This document shows, piece by piece, positions 34,918-45,089 of a stretch of 64,000 nt of DNA (its first letter is position 1; every line of letters starts with the position of its first letter). The notes below the pieces were generated by a model. That model did no database searches, was not told where the DNA came from, and saw only the letters and a program-made list of their open reading frames with translations. This DNA comes from Rickettsiella endosymbiont of Dermanyssus gallinae (GTDB lineage: Bacteria; Pseudomonadota; Gammaproteobacteria; Diplorickettsiales; Diplorickettsiaceae): positions 1,247,001 to 1,311,000 of the forward strand of contig NZ_CP079094.1 of NCBI RefSeq assembly GCF_019285595.1, in the 5' to 3' direction. A program made the translations under genes and the position numbers.

Positions 34918-37900
34918 TTAATTGATAAGTATTTCTATTTCTTTTAAAGCCTGTTGTGCAAAAATAGAAATATCTGAAGCTATAGAATAAGCAATGTCAC
35001 CATTTCTTATGAAAAAATGATCTCCATTATACTCATTTAATTGCATCAATGAGGTTGTTAGATGTGACCAAGCATCTACTTCTAATTTATCCACACGGTC
35101 ATCCTTCAATCCATGTAGCGCAAGGATAGGCTTTGAAATTTTATCTATATGTTTAGGGTAAGAATCAACAACACATAAATCAGCTAGTAATATTTTAAGA
35201 AAGTACTGTGCTTCACCCTCATTTAATTTTAAGTTATCCATTTGAAATATTGATAATAAAACTGAAATCTGTTTTCTATCTAAACACTTTAGGCTCCTTA
35301 TGGTTACTAAATCTAGCCCAATTTTTTCTAAAATTTTCTGCTTTATCTTTTTAAGCCATGGGTTTTCTTGAAGTCCTGGAGCAGAGCAAGCAGCAACGAT
35401 TACCCCTAATGCTTGCTCTATAGTGTTAAAATGGAGCATTAATCTAAAAGCGATTAAAGCTCCAAAGCTATGACCATAAAATAAAAAAGGTAACTCAGTA
35501 TGGTTTTGAATTAACTCAGGTAAACAGCTATTAAATAATTGAATATCTGTATATAGGTTTTCATTTTTACGATCTTCTCTTCCTGGAAGCTGAATTGGAG
35601 AAAGGTGTATCCAGCTAGGTAAATGTTTTATTAAATTGTTAAAAACAGAGGCTCCAGCCCCACCATAAGGAATAGCATATAAAACACATTTTGCTTCAGG
35701 GCTGATTCTAATGTTTTTTATCCATTGATGTATCTCAGTACGGGTACTATGAGAATGAATTTCAGATTTGTTGCCTTCTAAATCAAAGCTACTTTGATCT
35801 ACTCTTTTTAAAATAGATTCAATACTAATATCATTAGTCAGGTCTATTATATCTAGCTTATTAGATAGCCAAGGATCCAGTTTTTCTTTTAAAATCAAAG
35901 CCGAAATTGAATCTAATCCATAATTTGTCATGGGAAGTTTCATATCGATAACGTCTTTGTGTTTTATGCCGAGTAAAGCACAAAATGTATCTATTAAATA
36001 CTTTTCAAATTCAGATGGGTCTTTAAATTTGTGCGATATTGGTATATTTTCCAACGTTATTTTACTTAAATCCAAAGTAACCTTCTTCATAAAACAACCG
36101 GTTATTTTGGCTATAATTAAGTTATCTGAATCAAATAAATTAAGATTGCCGATAAGTTCATCTTCAGTCTTATCTACTATATCTATTAGGCATTTAATAT
36201 CAGTTAAATTGGTTTTTGAATTAAAAAATACAATCTCTTCCATTGAAGCTACCATGTACTTTACTTTTTCATTTACACAGTAGCTATGCATATGGAAAGC
36301 TTGTGCGCAACAATCAAGCACCTCAGAAGAAAATGGCAAGAGATTCTCTGCTATAGATTCTGATTTAATATGCACTAAAAATTGTTTTTCTTCTATAACA
36401 TCTATTTTAATTATTTTTTTAACTTTATCGCCAAGTGATAAGTCTAAAGATTTATTTAAATAATTATAGAAAGAATCACCGGATAAAGTTTTATATTTCC
36501 TCTTTCCAGGACAAGTCAAATCATTTTCAAACGCAACCCTATATTCAATTTTACCTTCTACGTGCTTTGTCCAAATAGTATCTGAATGTAATTTAGATAA
36601 AAAAGCCCATATATACTGGGATCCATAGGAAGTAATTCTAATAATTACTTTTTTATCAATATTTTTCTTAAAAATGATCGGGCAGAAAAAAATCATATTT
36701 GAAATATGAAATTTTCTATCGCCTCCTAATGTTATGAGCAATAAGTCTATATATATTCCTATATGCACAACATTATGTGTGGCTTGAATACTTTCATAAT
36801 TAAATATAGCTTTTGTTATATCATAATACTGAATATCACTAGGCATATCTAACAAAGTCGTGCAGCTAATAGCATCCTGTTTTTGGGTTTTTATTAGTTT
36901 GGGCCAAAAAATATCTTGCTCGAATGCATAGGTAGGCAATGTAGTTTTTATATAATTTTTATTTTTATAATAATACTCCCAATTTATGCTTTCCCCTGCA
37001 TTTAATAGCTTATAAATAATATGACTTATCCAATCAGCACATACTGGATAATTAGAGTCTATTTCTAGAATATTTTTATTATCTACAGGTATCAATTGAA
37101 AATCTATTACACTATAAAATAGATCAGCGCCTATTTTATTCGGCTTATCTAAAACTTGAGCTAATAATTCGGGAGTTAGATTCTCGAAATTTACTATGTT
37201 TATCAATTTTGAAAAATTAATATTCTTACTTCTGTTTAATAAGTAGAATGGTAAAATACAAGACAATCCGCTATAGCACCATGTGCTGTTAATAAAAATA
37301 CTTTGTAAAATCTTAACTAAAGTTAATCCTGCAACCAGATATTTATAAATTAATTTACTCGGAGCTAGAGCTTGGTTTTCTGATAATAAACTAATGACTT
37401 CCTCGTATATAACTGGAAAATCATGTTTTATACCGCTAATATTATTAATAGCATTAATAATCAATTCATCTATAATTCCAAGCTTATTAGGGGACACTTT
37501 TAAAATTAAATTTGGTTTTTCAAGTACTTCATTAAGTTTAGTTAGTAAATCTTTTTTAGAATGTATCTCAAAATTAACGCGGTATTTATCAAAACTTCTA
37601 GAGATATTAGTTGTATGGCATATTTGAACAATATTAAGTCCATTATCATCCTCAATAGCAGCAATATATTTTTTTATATAGTTAATTAAGGAAACTTCCC
37701 TATTTGATGACAATGAGAACAAATACTTGCATTCATTTTTCTCGATAAGGTTTGGATTAATATTATAGTTTGATATTATTACAGCAGCGTTGGTCCCACT
37801 AAATCCAAATGAATTAATAGCTATAGCTTTATTCTTCATATCTACCGCTATAGCCCTATCAGCAATAGCAATTTCTGGAGTCAATCTAATACGAGGATTA

Positions 37901-39099
37901 ATAGCTTGTAAACTTAGCGAGTATGGAACAATACAATTATTTTTTAGCATTAATACAGCTTTAATAACACCTGCAAGACCAGCACATGCCTCCGAGTGCC
38001 CCAAATTAGTCTTTGATGATCCAATATAGAGGGGAATTTCCCTCTCGTGAGGGTTTTCAAATATGCTTTCCTGGATAGCTTTAAATTCAATAGGATCGCC
38101 AAGAGGTGTGCCTGTGCCGTGCATCTCGTAATAAACTATCTGGCTTGGAGTTAAGCCACTGTTTTTCAGTACAGATTGAATCAACTTTTTCTGGGCTAGC
38201 CCATTAGGTACAGTTAAACCACTACTATGTCCGTCATGGTTAGTTTGAATGGATTCTATAACTGCCAAAATATTGTCATTGTCCTTAATAGCTTCATCCA
38301 ATCTCTTGAGGAGAAGCATAGCACACCCTTCAGCACGGCCGTATCCATCAGCTTTTGCGCTTAACGTTTTACAATAACCATCTGAAGCAAGCGCTTTAAT
38401 ATTGTTAAGCTGATTGTATACATATTCCTCTAAAATAAGGTTAGCTGCGCCTACCAATGAAAACTTACATTTGCGATTTAAAAGTGAATTACATGCAAGG
38501 TTTAATGCCACAAGCGAAGAAGAGCAGGCTGTGTCAATCGTAATAGCCTCCCCTTCATATCCCATAGTAAAAGCAATGCGTCCTGAAAGAATACTTGAAA
38601 GCGTTCCAGTAAGCGTGTACGAGTTGCTGTGCTGATGCTTATTTAGGATTTGATTAAAATCAGATCCTATACATCCAATGTAAACCGTCGTATCTTTATC
38701 AAGTTGTTTTGCATTATAACCAGCCTGTTCTGCTGCCTCCCAAACAAGCTCTAATAGAATACGTTGTTGCGGATCCATATCCTCCGCCTCTTTTGGCGAA
38801 ATACCAAAAAATAGTGGATCAAATTTTGCAATACTTTCTAAGTAAGAAGCTGGATAACTCAAACTTAGGCCTGTTTCAAACTCTCTTGTTTCTGGATAAT
38901 TGTTGTTAACAATTACGCCTTCTTTAAGCAGTTGCCAATATTTCTCTATCGTATAACAATCATTCGGAAAACGGCATGACATCCCTACTATGGCTATTTT
39001 TTCTTTTTTCTTTCCATTATCTAAACGTTTGATAATGGAAACGGATTTTTCCAATAAGGTTTTTAATTTTTCATTTTCTTCTTTTAGGGAAATCGTCAT
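34918..39099 (-). CDS. Trans-AT type polyketide synthase KS-DH-ACP-TE
   Basis: A 1393-residue PKS protein. An N-terminal coiled docking helix (EENEKLKTLLEK) is followed by a ketosynthase with DTACSSSLVA (Cys about 190), HGTGTPLGDP (about 328) and NLGHSEACAG (about 366). About 280 residues with no AT active site end in LPTYAFEQDIFW (about 725), the linker that normally follows an AT, so the AT is a remnant. Then come dehydratase (HNVVHIG about 776, VLDCCAQ about 929), ACP (GLDSI about 1065) and thioesterase (GHSFGALIAF about 1207). No ketoreductase is visible. The TE makes this the terminal protein. Its start is adjacent to the end of the upstream PKS gene, and malonyl loading would come from the AT at 44186. 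Confidence 0.93.
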   Translation of the reverse strand: MTISLKEENEKLKTLLEKSVSIIKRLDNGKKKEKIAIVGMSCRFPNDCYTIEKYWQLLKEGVIVNNNYPETREFETGLSLSYPASYLESIAKFDPLFFGISPKEAEDMDPQQRILLELVWEAAEQAGYNAKQLDKDTTVYIGCIGSDFNQILNKHQHSNSYTLTGTLSSILSGRIAFTMGYEGEAITIDTACSSSLVALNLACNSLLNRKCKFSLVGAANLILEEYVYNQLNNIKALASDGYCKTLSAKADGYGRAEGCAMLLLKRLDEAIKDNDNILAVIESIQTNHDGHSSGLTVPNGLAQKKLIQSVLKNSGLTPSQIVYYEMHGTGTPLGDPIEFKAIQESIFENPHEREIPLYIGSSKTNLGHSEACAGLAGVIKAVLMLKNNCIVPYSLSLQAINPRIRLTPEIAIADRAIAVDMKNKAIAINSFGFSGTNAAVIISNYNINPNLIEKNECKYLFSLSSNREVSLINYIKKYIAAIEDDNGLNIVQICHTTNISRSFDKYRVNFEIHSKKDLLTKLNEVLEKPNLILKVSPNKLGIIDELIINAINNISGIKHDFPVIYEEVISLLSENQALAPSKLIYKYLVAGLTLVKILQSIFINSTWCYSGLSCILPFYLLNRSKNINFSKLINIVNFENLTPELLAQVLDKPNKIGADLFYSVIDFQLIPVDNKNILEIDSNYPVCADWISHIIYKLLNAGESINWEYYYKNKNYIKTTLPTYAFEQDIFWPKLIKTQKQDAISCTTLLDMPSDIQYYDITKAIFNYESIQATHNVVHIGIYIDLLLITLGGDRKFHISNMIFFCPIIFKKNIDKKVIIRITSYGSQYIWAFLSKLHSDTIWTKHVEGKIEYRVAFENDLTCPGKRKYKTLSGDSFYNYLNKSLDLSLGDKVKKIIKIDVIEEKQFLVHIKSESIAENLLPFSSEVLDCCAQAFHMHSYCVNEKVKYMVASMEEIVFFNSKTNLTDIKCLIDIVDKTEDELIGNLNLFDSDNLIIAKITGCFMKKVTLDLSKITLENIPISHKFKDPSEFEKYLIDTFCALLGIKHKDVIDMKLPMTNYGLDSISALILKEKLDPWLSNKLDIIDLTNDISIESILKRVDQSSFDLEGNKSEIHSHSTRTEIHQWIKNIRISPEAKCVLYAIPYGGAGASVFNNLIKHLPSWIHLSPIQLPGREDRKNENLYTDIQLFNSCLPELIQNHTELPFLFYGHSFGALIAFRLMLHFNTIEQALGVIVAACSAPGLQENPWLKKIKQKILEKIGLDLVTIRSLKCLDRKQISVLLSIFQMDNLKLNEGEAQYFLKILLADLCVVDSYPKHIDKISKPILALHGLKDDRVDKLEVDAWSHLTTSLMQLNEYNGDHFFIRNGDIAYSIASDISIFAQQALKEIEILIN

Positions 39100-42000
39100 C
39101 TATGCAACTCCTTGAAAAAAACTTTCAATTTCTTTTAAAAATTCATCGGGTTTATCAATTTTTTCAACACTATGTAAATTACACATAGATTCAGTTGAAT
39201 CATTCTTTGTATTAAAAAAATGACATATGTATTGGGCTAGAGTTTCACAGGTATTATAATTAAAAATATCCACATCCTCTAACGATAAGCTTAATAAGCT
39301 ATTTAATTCACTAATAATCTGCAAACACATTAAGGAGTCCATTCCTAGCTCAAAGAACCCTTTATCAACATTAATTTCACTAAGTTCATAACCTAAAACT
39401 TTACTTACAATAGTTTGAACCTGTTTTATTAAAGTTGATTTAGTGACTGTTTTAGAAACAGTTTGAGAAACAGGCTGAGAATCACATTCTTTATTAATAT
39501 TAATAAATGAATCTGAAAAGCTAAATACGTTTTTATATTTAGGAAGATAAGTATCATATGGCCAGTGACGTTTTTTTATAAACCCTCGGGGAGGAATTCC
39601 TAAACTAGGAATAGTTTTTGAATCTATAGCACTATCATTTATATTAAAGCCAAGTACCCATAGTTTTGCTACTTTGTCATACAAATGAATACTAAATAAC
39701 TCGTTAATTACATCACTTTTTGAATTTATATTTTCTTCTATTGCCTCTCCAACATATACAGTTTCACTAACTATCCCATCGTACCAATCAGCAAGTTGCT
39801 TTATTAACCCATCAATATTTTTTGTAACGCAAGCAAAGCGTGTTTTATGAGAATTCAACCTTGAAAGTGTTAATGCTAGTTGATGTAAATTAGGCTTTAC
39901 AAGTTTAATATACCGAGTTAATCGCATTATATTTTCTTTCAAACAGGCAAGGTTTCTTGCCGAAATAACAATTAACTGCTCTTCATCTAACTGACTAGCT
40001 ACATACGGAACTGAAGTAGTTTCTTCAACTAATACATGCACATTTACCCCACCAGCTCCAAATGAGTTGATTCCAGCCTTTCGCATATTTGCTTCATCAT
40101 CTACATTTTGAATTGGTTCCCAAAAATGCGTCGCTCGGTTAACAACAAAGGGCGAATTATTAAAATCAATATATTGGTTATAAGTTGGACTAAAAAGAAG
40201 AGATGGAACAAGTGTTTTATACTGTAACTGTAAAGTAACCTTAATGAGTTGCACAATACCAGCCGCAGCCTCAGCATGACCTATATTGGATTTTACAGAA
40301 CCAATATAACAGCCATAACTTTTAATTTTCCCTGTAAAAACTTTCAAGAGTCCTTCTATTTCAATTGGATCTCCGAGTAATGTTCCTGTTCCATGAGCCT
40401 CCACATAGGTAATATCATCCCCTATCCATTTTGCATCATTTAGCGCATTTTCTATACATTGCGCTTGAGCATTTGGGTCTGGCACAGTATATCCATTCGT
40501 TTTCCCTCCATGACTTACCCCTGAGCCCGCAACTTTTGCTAATTTATTTAAATTAAATTCCGATACGATATCTCCTCTGCATAATATTACAGCCCCTATT
40601 GCTTCAGCTGGAACATAGCCATCACCATCTGAACCAAAAGCATTACAATGCCCTTTGGAAGACAAAAATCCATGTTTAATCAACATTTCATATTTACTTG
40701 GATGAAGCGTTAAATTAACCCCACCAACAATTGCCAAATCACATTCATTTGATCGGATGCTATTTAATGCTAAATGGAAGGCATAGAGCGAAGAGGAACA
40801 TGCGGTATCTATAACCAAACTTGGCCCAGTAAAATCAAAAATATAAGAAACTCTATTTGCAATAGAGTAAGTTTGAGAGTTTATAGACGTGGCATGAGCT
40901 TCAGAACTTTCAGCTAAAATCAACTGATAGTTGTTAAATGTGCTACCAACAAAGACGCCAATCCGCTTTTTTTGTTCTTTAAGTTTTTTTAATAGCTTCT
41001 TGTTGATTCCTGCATGCTCCAAACATTCTTCAGTAACTTCTAAAAACATTCGTTCCTGGGGATCCATAAACAGAGCTTCTTTAGGAGATATACCGAAATT
41101 TTCCGCATCAAACTTATCAATATCTGCTATAAAACCACCGGAAAAAGGTTCTCTATAATCTTTATTATGCATTTTTATATAATGATCTTTTAAGGAACTT
41201 GACCAACGTTCTTCAGGAACTGAAGTTACAGAATCTTTTTCATTTTTTAGATTTTCCCAAAATTCAAAAATATTATTTGCTTCTGGAAATCGCCCTGCCA
41301 TACCAGCAATAAAAACTTGTTTATCGTTTTTTGCATTATGACTTGAGCATCTAAGTGGTTTGTTTTTGACTTGACTATCGGTTTCTTGATTTGAGTTAAG
41401 AATTTTTTCTATTCTGCCAATTAAATCACCTATATTTTTCGATTCAAAAAATATAGAAATAGGAATATTGCCGTATTTTTTGGTTATTTCGGTGTGCGCT
41501 GATAAAATGACGATAGAATCAACTCCAAATTCAAATAAAGAATTACTTTTGATAGTTGATATTTCACCCTTAATACCCAGTAAATTTATTAATTCTTCAA
41601 TAAAGTTAGGCGAAACCTTTTCTTTTTCCTCTATTACCTCTTTATTTACTATTAAATTAGTTTCATTGGTTTTCCAATAAATTTTTTTATCGAAAGGGTA
41701 TAGTATTAATGGTTCATTTTTAAATAAACTTCTTGAATAAATTGTATCCCAATCAATTTTATAGCCCTTTTTCCATAAAAATATCAATATAGATAAGATA
41801 TCTTTTTTATTTTGAACTGGAAAAAAATTTTTAGTCGTATGTTCTAGCTTCTTTATATCATCAACAAAAATTACAGGGATAGAGCCAAACCTATCCTGCA
41901 TATTTATGACAGACTTTGTATCATTTCTGGCATTAAATCGCTTTCGCCATGAGAAAGGTAAATTATTCTCCTCAAATAATGATACCTCTTCAGAATCTAA

Positions 42001-42951
42001 ATCTATTTCGTCATCTGAGTTATTAGTAATAATCTCATAAATATGTGCAATATTTTTTTTATTCAACCCGATAGAAAATTTTAGATAGTTTAAATTAGCA
42101 TCTTTATTAAATACGTCAATTTTAAATCGATCTTCGATAGATTGAATAGCCGCTATAGACGATAAACAATATATAGCATCCTTATGGACTTCACCCTTTT
42201 CATTACTAGATAGTAACCTTTTATGATATTCAAATTCCTCTTTAAAGCTCTTATTTGTGGAATGCAAAAAAGTTGTTTTGTCTTTAAACTTAGTAAAAGC
42301 AATAGTATCTCCTAAAAGAGAAGTATATATGGCTCTTATAGCTTCTGCGCTAATATAAGCAGGAGTTATGATCTCATTTTCAGACCAAATAGCACACCTG
42401 TATAAATAGGAGAACTCTTTTGGATTACATTTATTCATACTAAGAAGGAATTCATCCATCATAGCTTGGCTGCTCGGAATCAGAATATCTATTCTAATAC
42501 CGGCTTTTAATATTTTACTAACTAACGAAATATTTTTTTTATTTAACTCGCCAATGTATAAAGAAATTTTTTTGCTTTTAGAGCACAAAGGTTCATAGTT
42601 TTTTTCAGCTTGAATGAGATTATCTAAAAGATCTTTTTTTCTATGAAATTGTGTTATATAGCGATATTTTAACGGTTGTCGACTAAGAAGTGCATTCAGA
42701 CAAAATTGATTTATATTTTTCTCGTCACAATCTTTTAATCTATCTTTAGATATTCGTATGAGATTTTTTAAAGCACTTATTGATTGAGCCGAAACTGAAA
42801 ATGGAATATTATAGTCGGCTATTTTGTTGAAAGAAGCATGAGAAATATCATCTTCAACAAATTTTTGTAAGATACAATGTCCATTAGCACCTCCAAAGCC
42901 AAAAGAACTTACCCCTGCCTCTTTATAGAGTTGCCTTGATCCGCTTCCCAT
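39100..42951 (-). CDS. Trans-AT type polyketide synthase (end of KS)-ACP-KS-ACP
   Basis: 1283 residues read from an internal ATG. The first 30 residues (EAGVSSFGFGGANGH) are the end of a ketosynthase whose main part is in the overlapping gene at 42909-44153; total length across both is one base short of a multiple of three, so a single-base deletion near 42910-42945 splits one gene. Next come an AT-less linker ending LILYPFDKKIYW, ACP1 (FGVDSIV, about 475), a second ketosynthase (DTACSSSLYA about 714, HGTGTLLGDP about 853, NIGHAEAAAG about 889) and ACP2 (LGMDSLMCLQ, about 1204). No AT, KR or DH is visible. It abuts the terminal PKS gene with no gap. Confidence 0.9.
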   Translation of the reverse strand: MGSGSRQLYKEAGVSSFGFGGANGHCILQKFVEDDISHASFNKIADYNIPFSVSAQSISALKNLIRISKDRLKDCDEKNINQFCLNALLSRQPLKYRYITQFHRKKDLLDNLIQAEKNYEPLCSKSKKISLYIGELNKKNISLVSKILKAGIRIDILIPSSQAMMDEFLLSMNKCNPKEFSYLYRCAIWSENEIITPAYISAEAIRAIYTSLLGDTIAFTKFKDKTTFLHSTNKSFKEEFEYHKRLLSSNEKGEVHKDAIYCLSSIAAIQSIEDRFKIDVFNKDANLNYLKFSIGLNKKNIAHIYEIITNNSDDEIDLDSEEVSLFEENNLPFSWRKRFNARNDTKSVINMQDRFGSIPVIFVDDIKKLEHTTKNFFPVQNKKDILSILIFLWKKGYKIDWDTIYSRSLFKNEPLILYPFDKKIYWKTNETNLIVNKEVIEEKEKVSPNFIEELINLLGIKGEISTIKSNSLFEFGVDSIVILSAHTEITKKYGNIPISIFFESKNIGDLIGRIEKILNSNQETDSQVKNKPLRCSSHNAKNDKQVFIAGMAGRFPEANNIFEFWENLKNEKDSVTSVPEERWSSSLKDHYIKMHNKDYREPFSGGFIADIDKFDAENFGISPKEALFMDPQERMFLEVTEECLEHAGINKKLLKKLKEQKKRIGVFVGSTFNNYQLILAESSEAHATSINSQTYSIANRVSYIFDFTGPSLVIDTACSSSLYAFHLALNSIRSNECDLAIVGGVNLTLHPSKYEMLIKHGFLSSKGHCNAFGSDGDGYVPAEAIGAVILCRGDIVSEFNLNKLAKVAGSGVSHGGKTNGYTVPDPNAQAQCIENALNDAKWIGDDITYVEAHGTGTLLGDPIEIEGLLKVFTGKIKSYGCYIGSVKSNIGHAEAAAGIVQLIKVTLQLQYKTLVPSLLFSPTYNQYIDFNNSPFVVNRATHFWEPIQNVDDEANMRKAGINSFGAGGVNVHVLVEETTSVPYVASQLDEEQLIVISARNLACLKENIMRLTRYIKLVKPNLHQLALTLSRLNSHKTRFACVTKNIDGLIKQLADWYDGIVSETVYVGEAIEENINSKSDVINELFSIHLYDKVAKLWVLGFNINDSAIDSKTIPSLGIPPRGFIKKRHWPYDTYLPKYKNVFSFSDSFININKECDSQPVSQTVSKTVTKSTLIKQVQTIVSKVLGYELSEINVDKGFFELGMDSLMCLQIISELNSLLSLSLEDVDIFNYNTCETLAQYICHFFNTKNDSTESMCNLHSVEKIDKPDEFLKEIESFFQGVA

Positions 42952-44153
42952 GCAATCAACCTATTTGCAACTCTAATGTTAGAACCTGTTAATTCTAATA
43001 GCGGATTTTCAGCATTATAATTAATAGATGCCGGTATTACGTCTTTTTGCATCATTAAAATAACTTTAATAATACCCGCAATACCAGCTGCGCCCTCAAG
43101 ATGACCAATATTAGATTTTACAGAACCAATATAAAGCTGCTGTTTAAAGTTAAATACCTCCTTAATAGCATGTACTTCAATTGGATCTCCCAAAGGGGTA
43201 CCCGTCCCATGAGTTTCAATATAAGATATATCTTGAGGTTTTAGTTCGGCGGAATCTAAAGCTTTACGGAGCAAATCAACTTGTGCTTTTTTAGATGGTG
43301 CAGTTATTGAATTGTTTTTCCCATTATGTGAAAGCTCGATAGCATTAAGCACTGCATAAATATGCGCTTTTATTTTTTTTGCCATTTTATAGGTGGTTAG
43401 TAATAGTACGCCTGCTCCTTCTCCTTGGACATAACCATCCGCAGCTGCATCAAAAGTTTTGCATATACCATTTGCTCCCAGCATATGCGATTTTGAAAAA
43501 TCTATATAACGAAGCGGGTGGCTTAAAATATTTACGGCACCGACGATGCTAAAACAACATTGTTCCTGACGAAGAGCATTAAAAGCTTGTTTTACTGGCA
43601 CAAAGGATGATGCACATGCCGCATCCGAAGAATAGCTTTCTCCAGTAAAATTAAAATGATGAGAGATTCTATTAGATAAAGCACATGCATAATTATTAAT
43701 ACACGTTTTAGCTTTAACTTTTATGTCATCTTTATTTAAAATCCTTAATAAATAGTCAAATGCCATTCCAGCCATGTATACAGAAGTAGTATAATTTTGG
43801 AGGGTAGCCAAATTAATGGCAGAGTCTTCGATACAATGCCAGGTTTCTTCAAGTAAAATCCGCTGTTGCGGATCCATTTGCTCGGCATCCATATCCGAAA
43901 TATTAAAGAAACCGTTATCAAATTTATCAACATCCGCAAGTAACCCAATCCACTTGCTTTTAATTATATTCTTTTCATACAATAAGCCTGCTGAAAAACG
44001 TTCATCTGGTATTTCTTTAATACTAGCTTTTTCTTTAATTAAATTAGATATAAATTTTTCTTTATCCTCGGCATCAGGAAAACGGCATGACATGCCTATA
44101 ATTACTATATCTTCATCTCTATATTTATGATCTTTAGGTAATTTATTATGCAT
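42909..44153 (-). CDS. Ketosynthase N-terminal part, split from the PKS by a frameshift
   Basis: 414 residues of a ketosynthase: IVIIGMSCRFPDAED at the start, MDPQQRILLEETWH near 95, an active-site segment SSDAACASSFVP (Cys about 178), THGTGTPLGDPIEV near 315 and KSNIGHLEGAAG near 347. The motif is DAACAS instead of the usual DTACSS, but the catalytic Cys and both His residues are present. The frame ends at GNSIKRQG and continues, after a one-base shift, in 39100-42951 with LYKEAGVSSFGFGG. The KS is therefore complete in DNA but split in translation. Follows the acyltransferase gene by 32 bases. Confidence 0.88.
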   Translation of the reverse strand: MHNKLPKDHKYRDEDIVIIGMSCRFPDAEDKEKFISNLIKEKASIKEIPDERFSAGLLYEKNIIKSKWIGLLADVDKFDNGFFNISDMDAEQMDPQQRILLEETWHCIEDSAINLATLQNYTTSVYMAGMAFDYLLRILNKDDIKVKAKTCINNYACALSNRISHHFNFTGESYSSDAACASSFVPVKQAFNALRQEQCCFSIVGAVNILSHPLRYIDFSKSHMLGANGICKTFDAAADGYVQGEGAGVLLLTTYKMAKKIKAHIYAVLNAIELSHNGKNNSITAPSKKAQVDLLRKALDSAELKPQDISYIETHGTGTPLGDPIEVHAIKEVFNFKQQLYIGSVKSNIGHLEGAAGIAGIIKVILMMQKDVIPASINYNAENPLLELTGSNIRVANRLIAWEADQGNSIKRQG

Positions 44154-44185
44154 ATGTATTAATTTATAAGTTTATAACTAAATAT

Positions 44186-45052
44186 TTACATGATTTCACT
44201 ATTACTTTTTATATTATTAATCATATTAGTAAGTAGTTTTCTTTCACCAATTTCAATAAATGTTTCGTAACCCTGAGAAATAAGATATTTAATAGATGCA
44301 TGCCATTGCACCGGATAAATTAACTGATTCACAATTTTTTCTTGAACTTTTATATTTTCGTAAGGTTTACCATCCACATTAGATATAACTTCTTTGTTAA
44401 TTTCTTTAAAACTTATATGTTCAATTTTATGTTTGAACTCAAATAATGCTTTATTCATTAGAGGGGAATGAAATGGCCCGCTTGTTCTAAGCCTAATAAT
44501 GGCTTTTGCCCCAGCATTTCTCATTGTAGTTTCGACAAAATCAATAACAGTTTCATGACAAGAAATAATCGTCTGATCAGCTGTATTTATGTTCGCTATA
44601 TAGGCTAAGCGATCAAATTTTGTCTCCAATATTCCTTTTATTTCTTTTAATTTCATTCCAAGGATTGCTAGCATGCCACCAGTTTTAATATGAGACATCG
44701 CTATACCTCTTGCCTTTACGATTTCAAGACCCGTTATTAAATCAAAGGCCCCTGCTATTTGTAAGGCATTTAGCTCACCTAAACTATGACCAATAAAAAT
44801 ATAATCTTTTTCTTTGCTTATATTTTCATTTAAATCAAGGTAAGAAAGTGCATTAACCATGTAAATTGCGGGTTGCAAAAATTGTGTATCATTTAGCTTT
44901 TCTGTAGGACCATCGATACATAATTTTTTAATATCAAATCCGCAAAATTCGCTAGCCGCCGAAATGAGCTTAGGATATTTTTTAAAAAGGACTTCTCCCA
45001 TTCCTAGGTATTGTGAACCTTGGCCGGGAAACATAACGACTATTTTTGACAT
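44186..45052 (-). CDS. Discrete malonyl-CoA:ACP acyltransferase (trans-AT, FabD-like)
   Basis: A 288-residue FabD-type acyltransferase with VVMFPGQGSQYLGMG near residue 5, the nucleophile motif GHSLGE (Ser about 87), a conserved Arg in VKARGIAM near 113 and the His partner in RTSGPFHSPL near 195. The two neighbouring PKS proteins have no functional AT, so this is the likely trans-acting AT that loads malonyl units onto their ACPs. It lies between the PPTase gene and the PKS genes in one leftward run, with a 37-base gap to the PPTase end. Confidence 0.94.
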   Translation of the reverse strand: MSKIVVMFPGQGSQYLGMGEVLFKKYPKLISAASEFCGFDIKKLCIDGPTEKLNDTQFLQPAIYMVNALSYLDLNENISKEKDYIFIGHSLGELNALQIAGAFDLITGLEIVKARGIAMSHIKTGGMLAILGMKLKEIKGILETKFDRLAYIANINTADQTIISCHETVIDFVETTMRNAGAKAIIRLRTSGPFHSPLMNKALFEFKHKIEHISFKEINKEVISNVDGKPYENIKVQEKIVNQLIYPVQWHASIKYLISQGYETFIEIGERKLLTNMINNIKSNSEIM

Positions 45053-45089
45053 TTAACATCCTTGTTATTATTAAATTTTTCTTTAAAGG

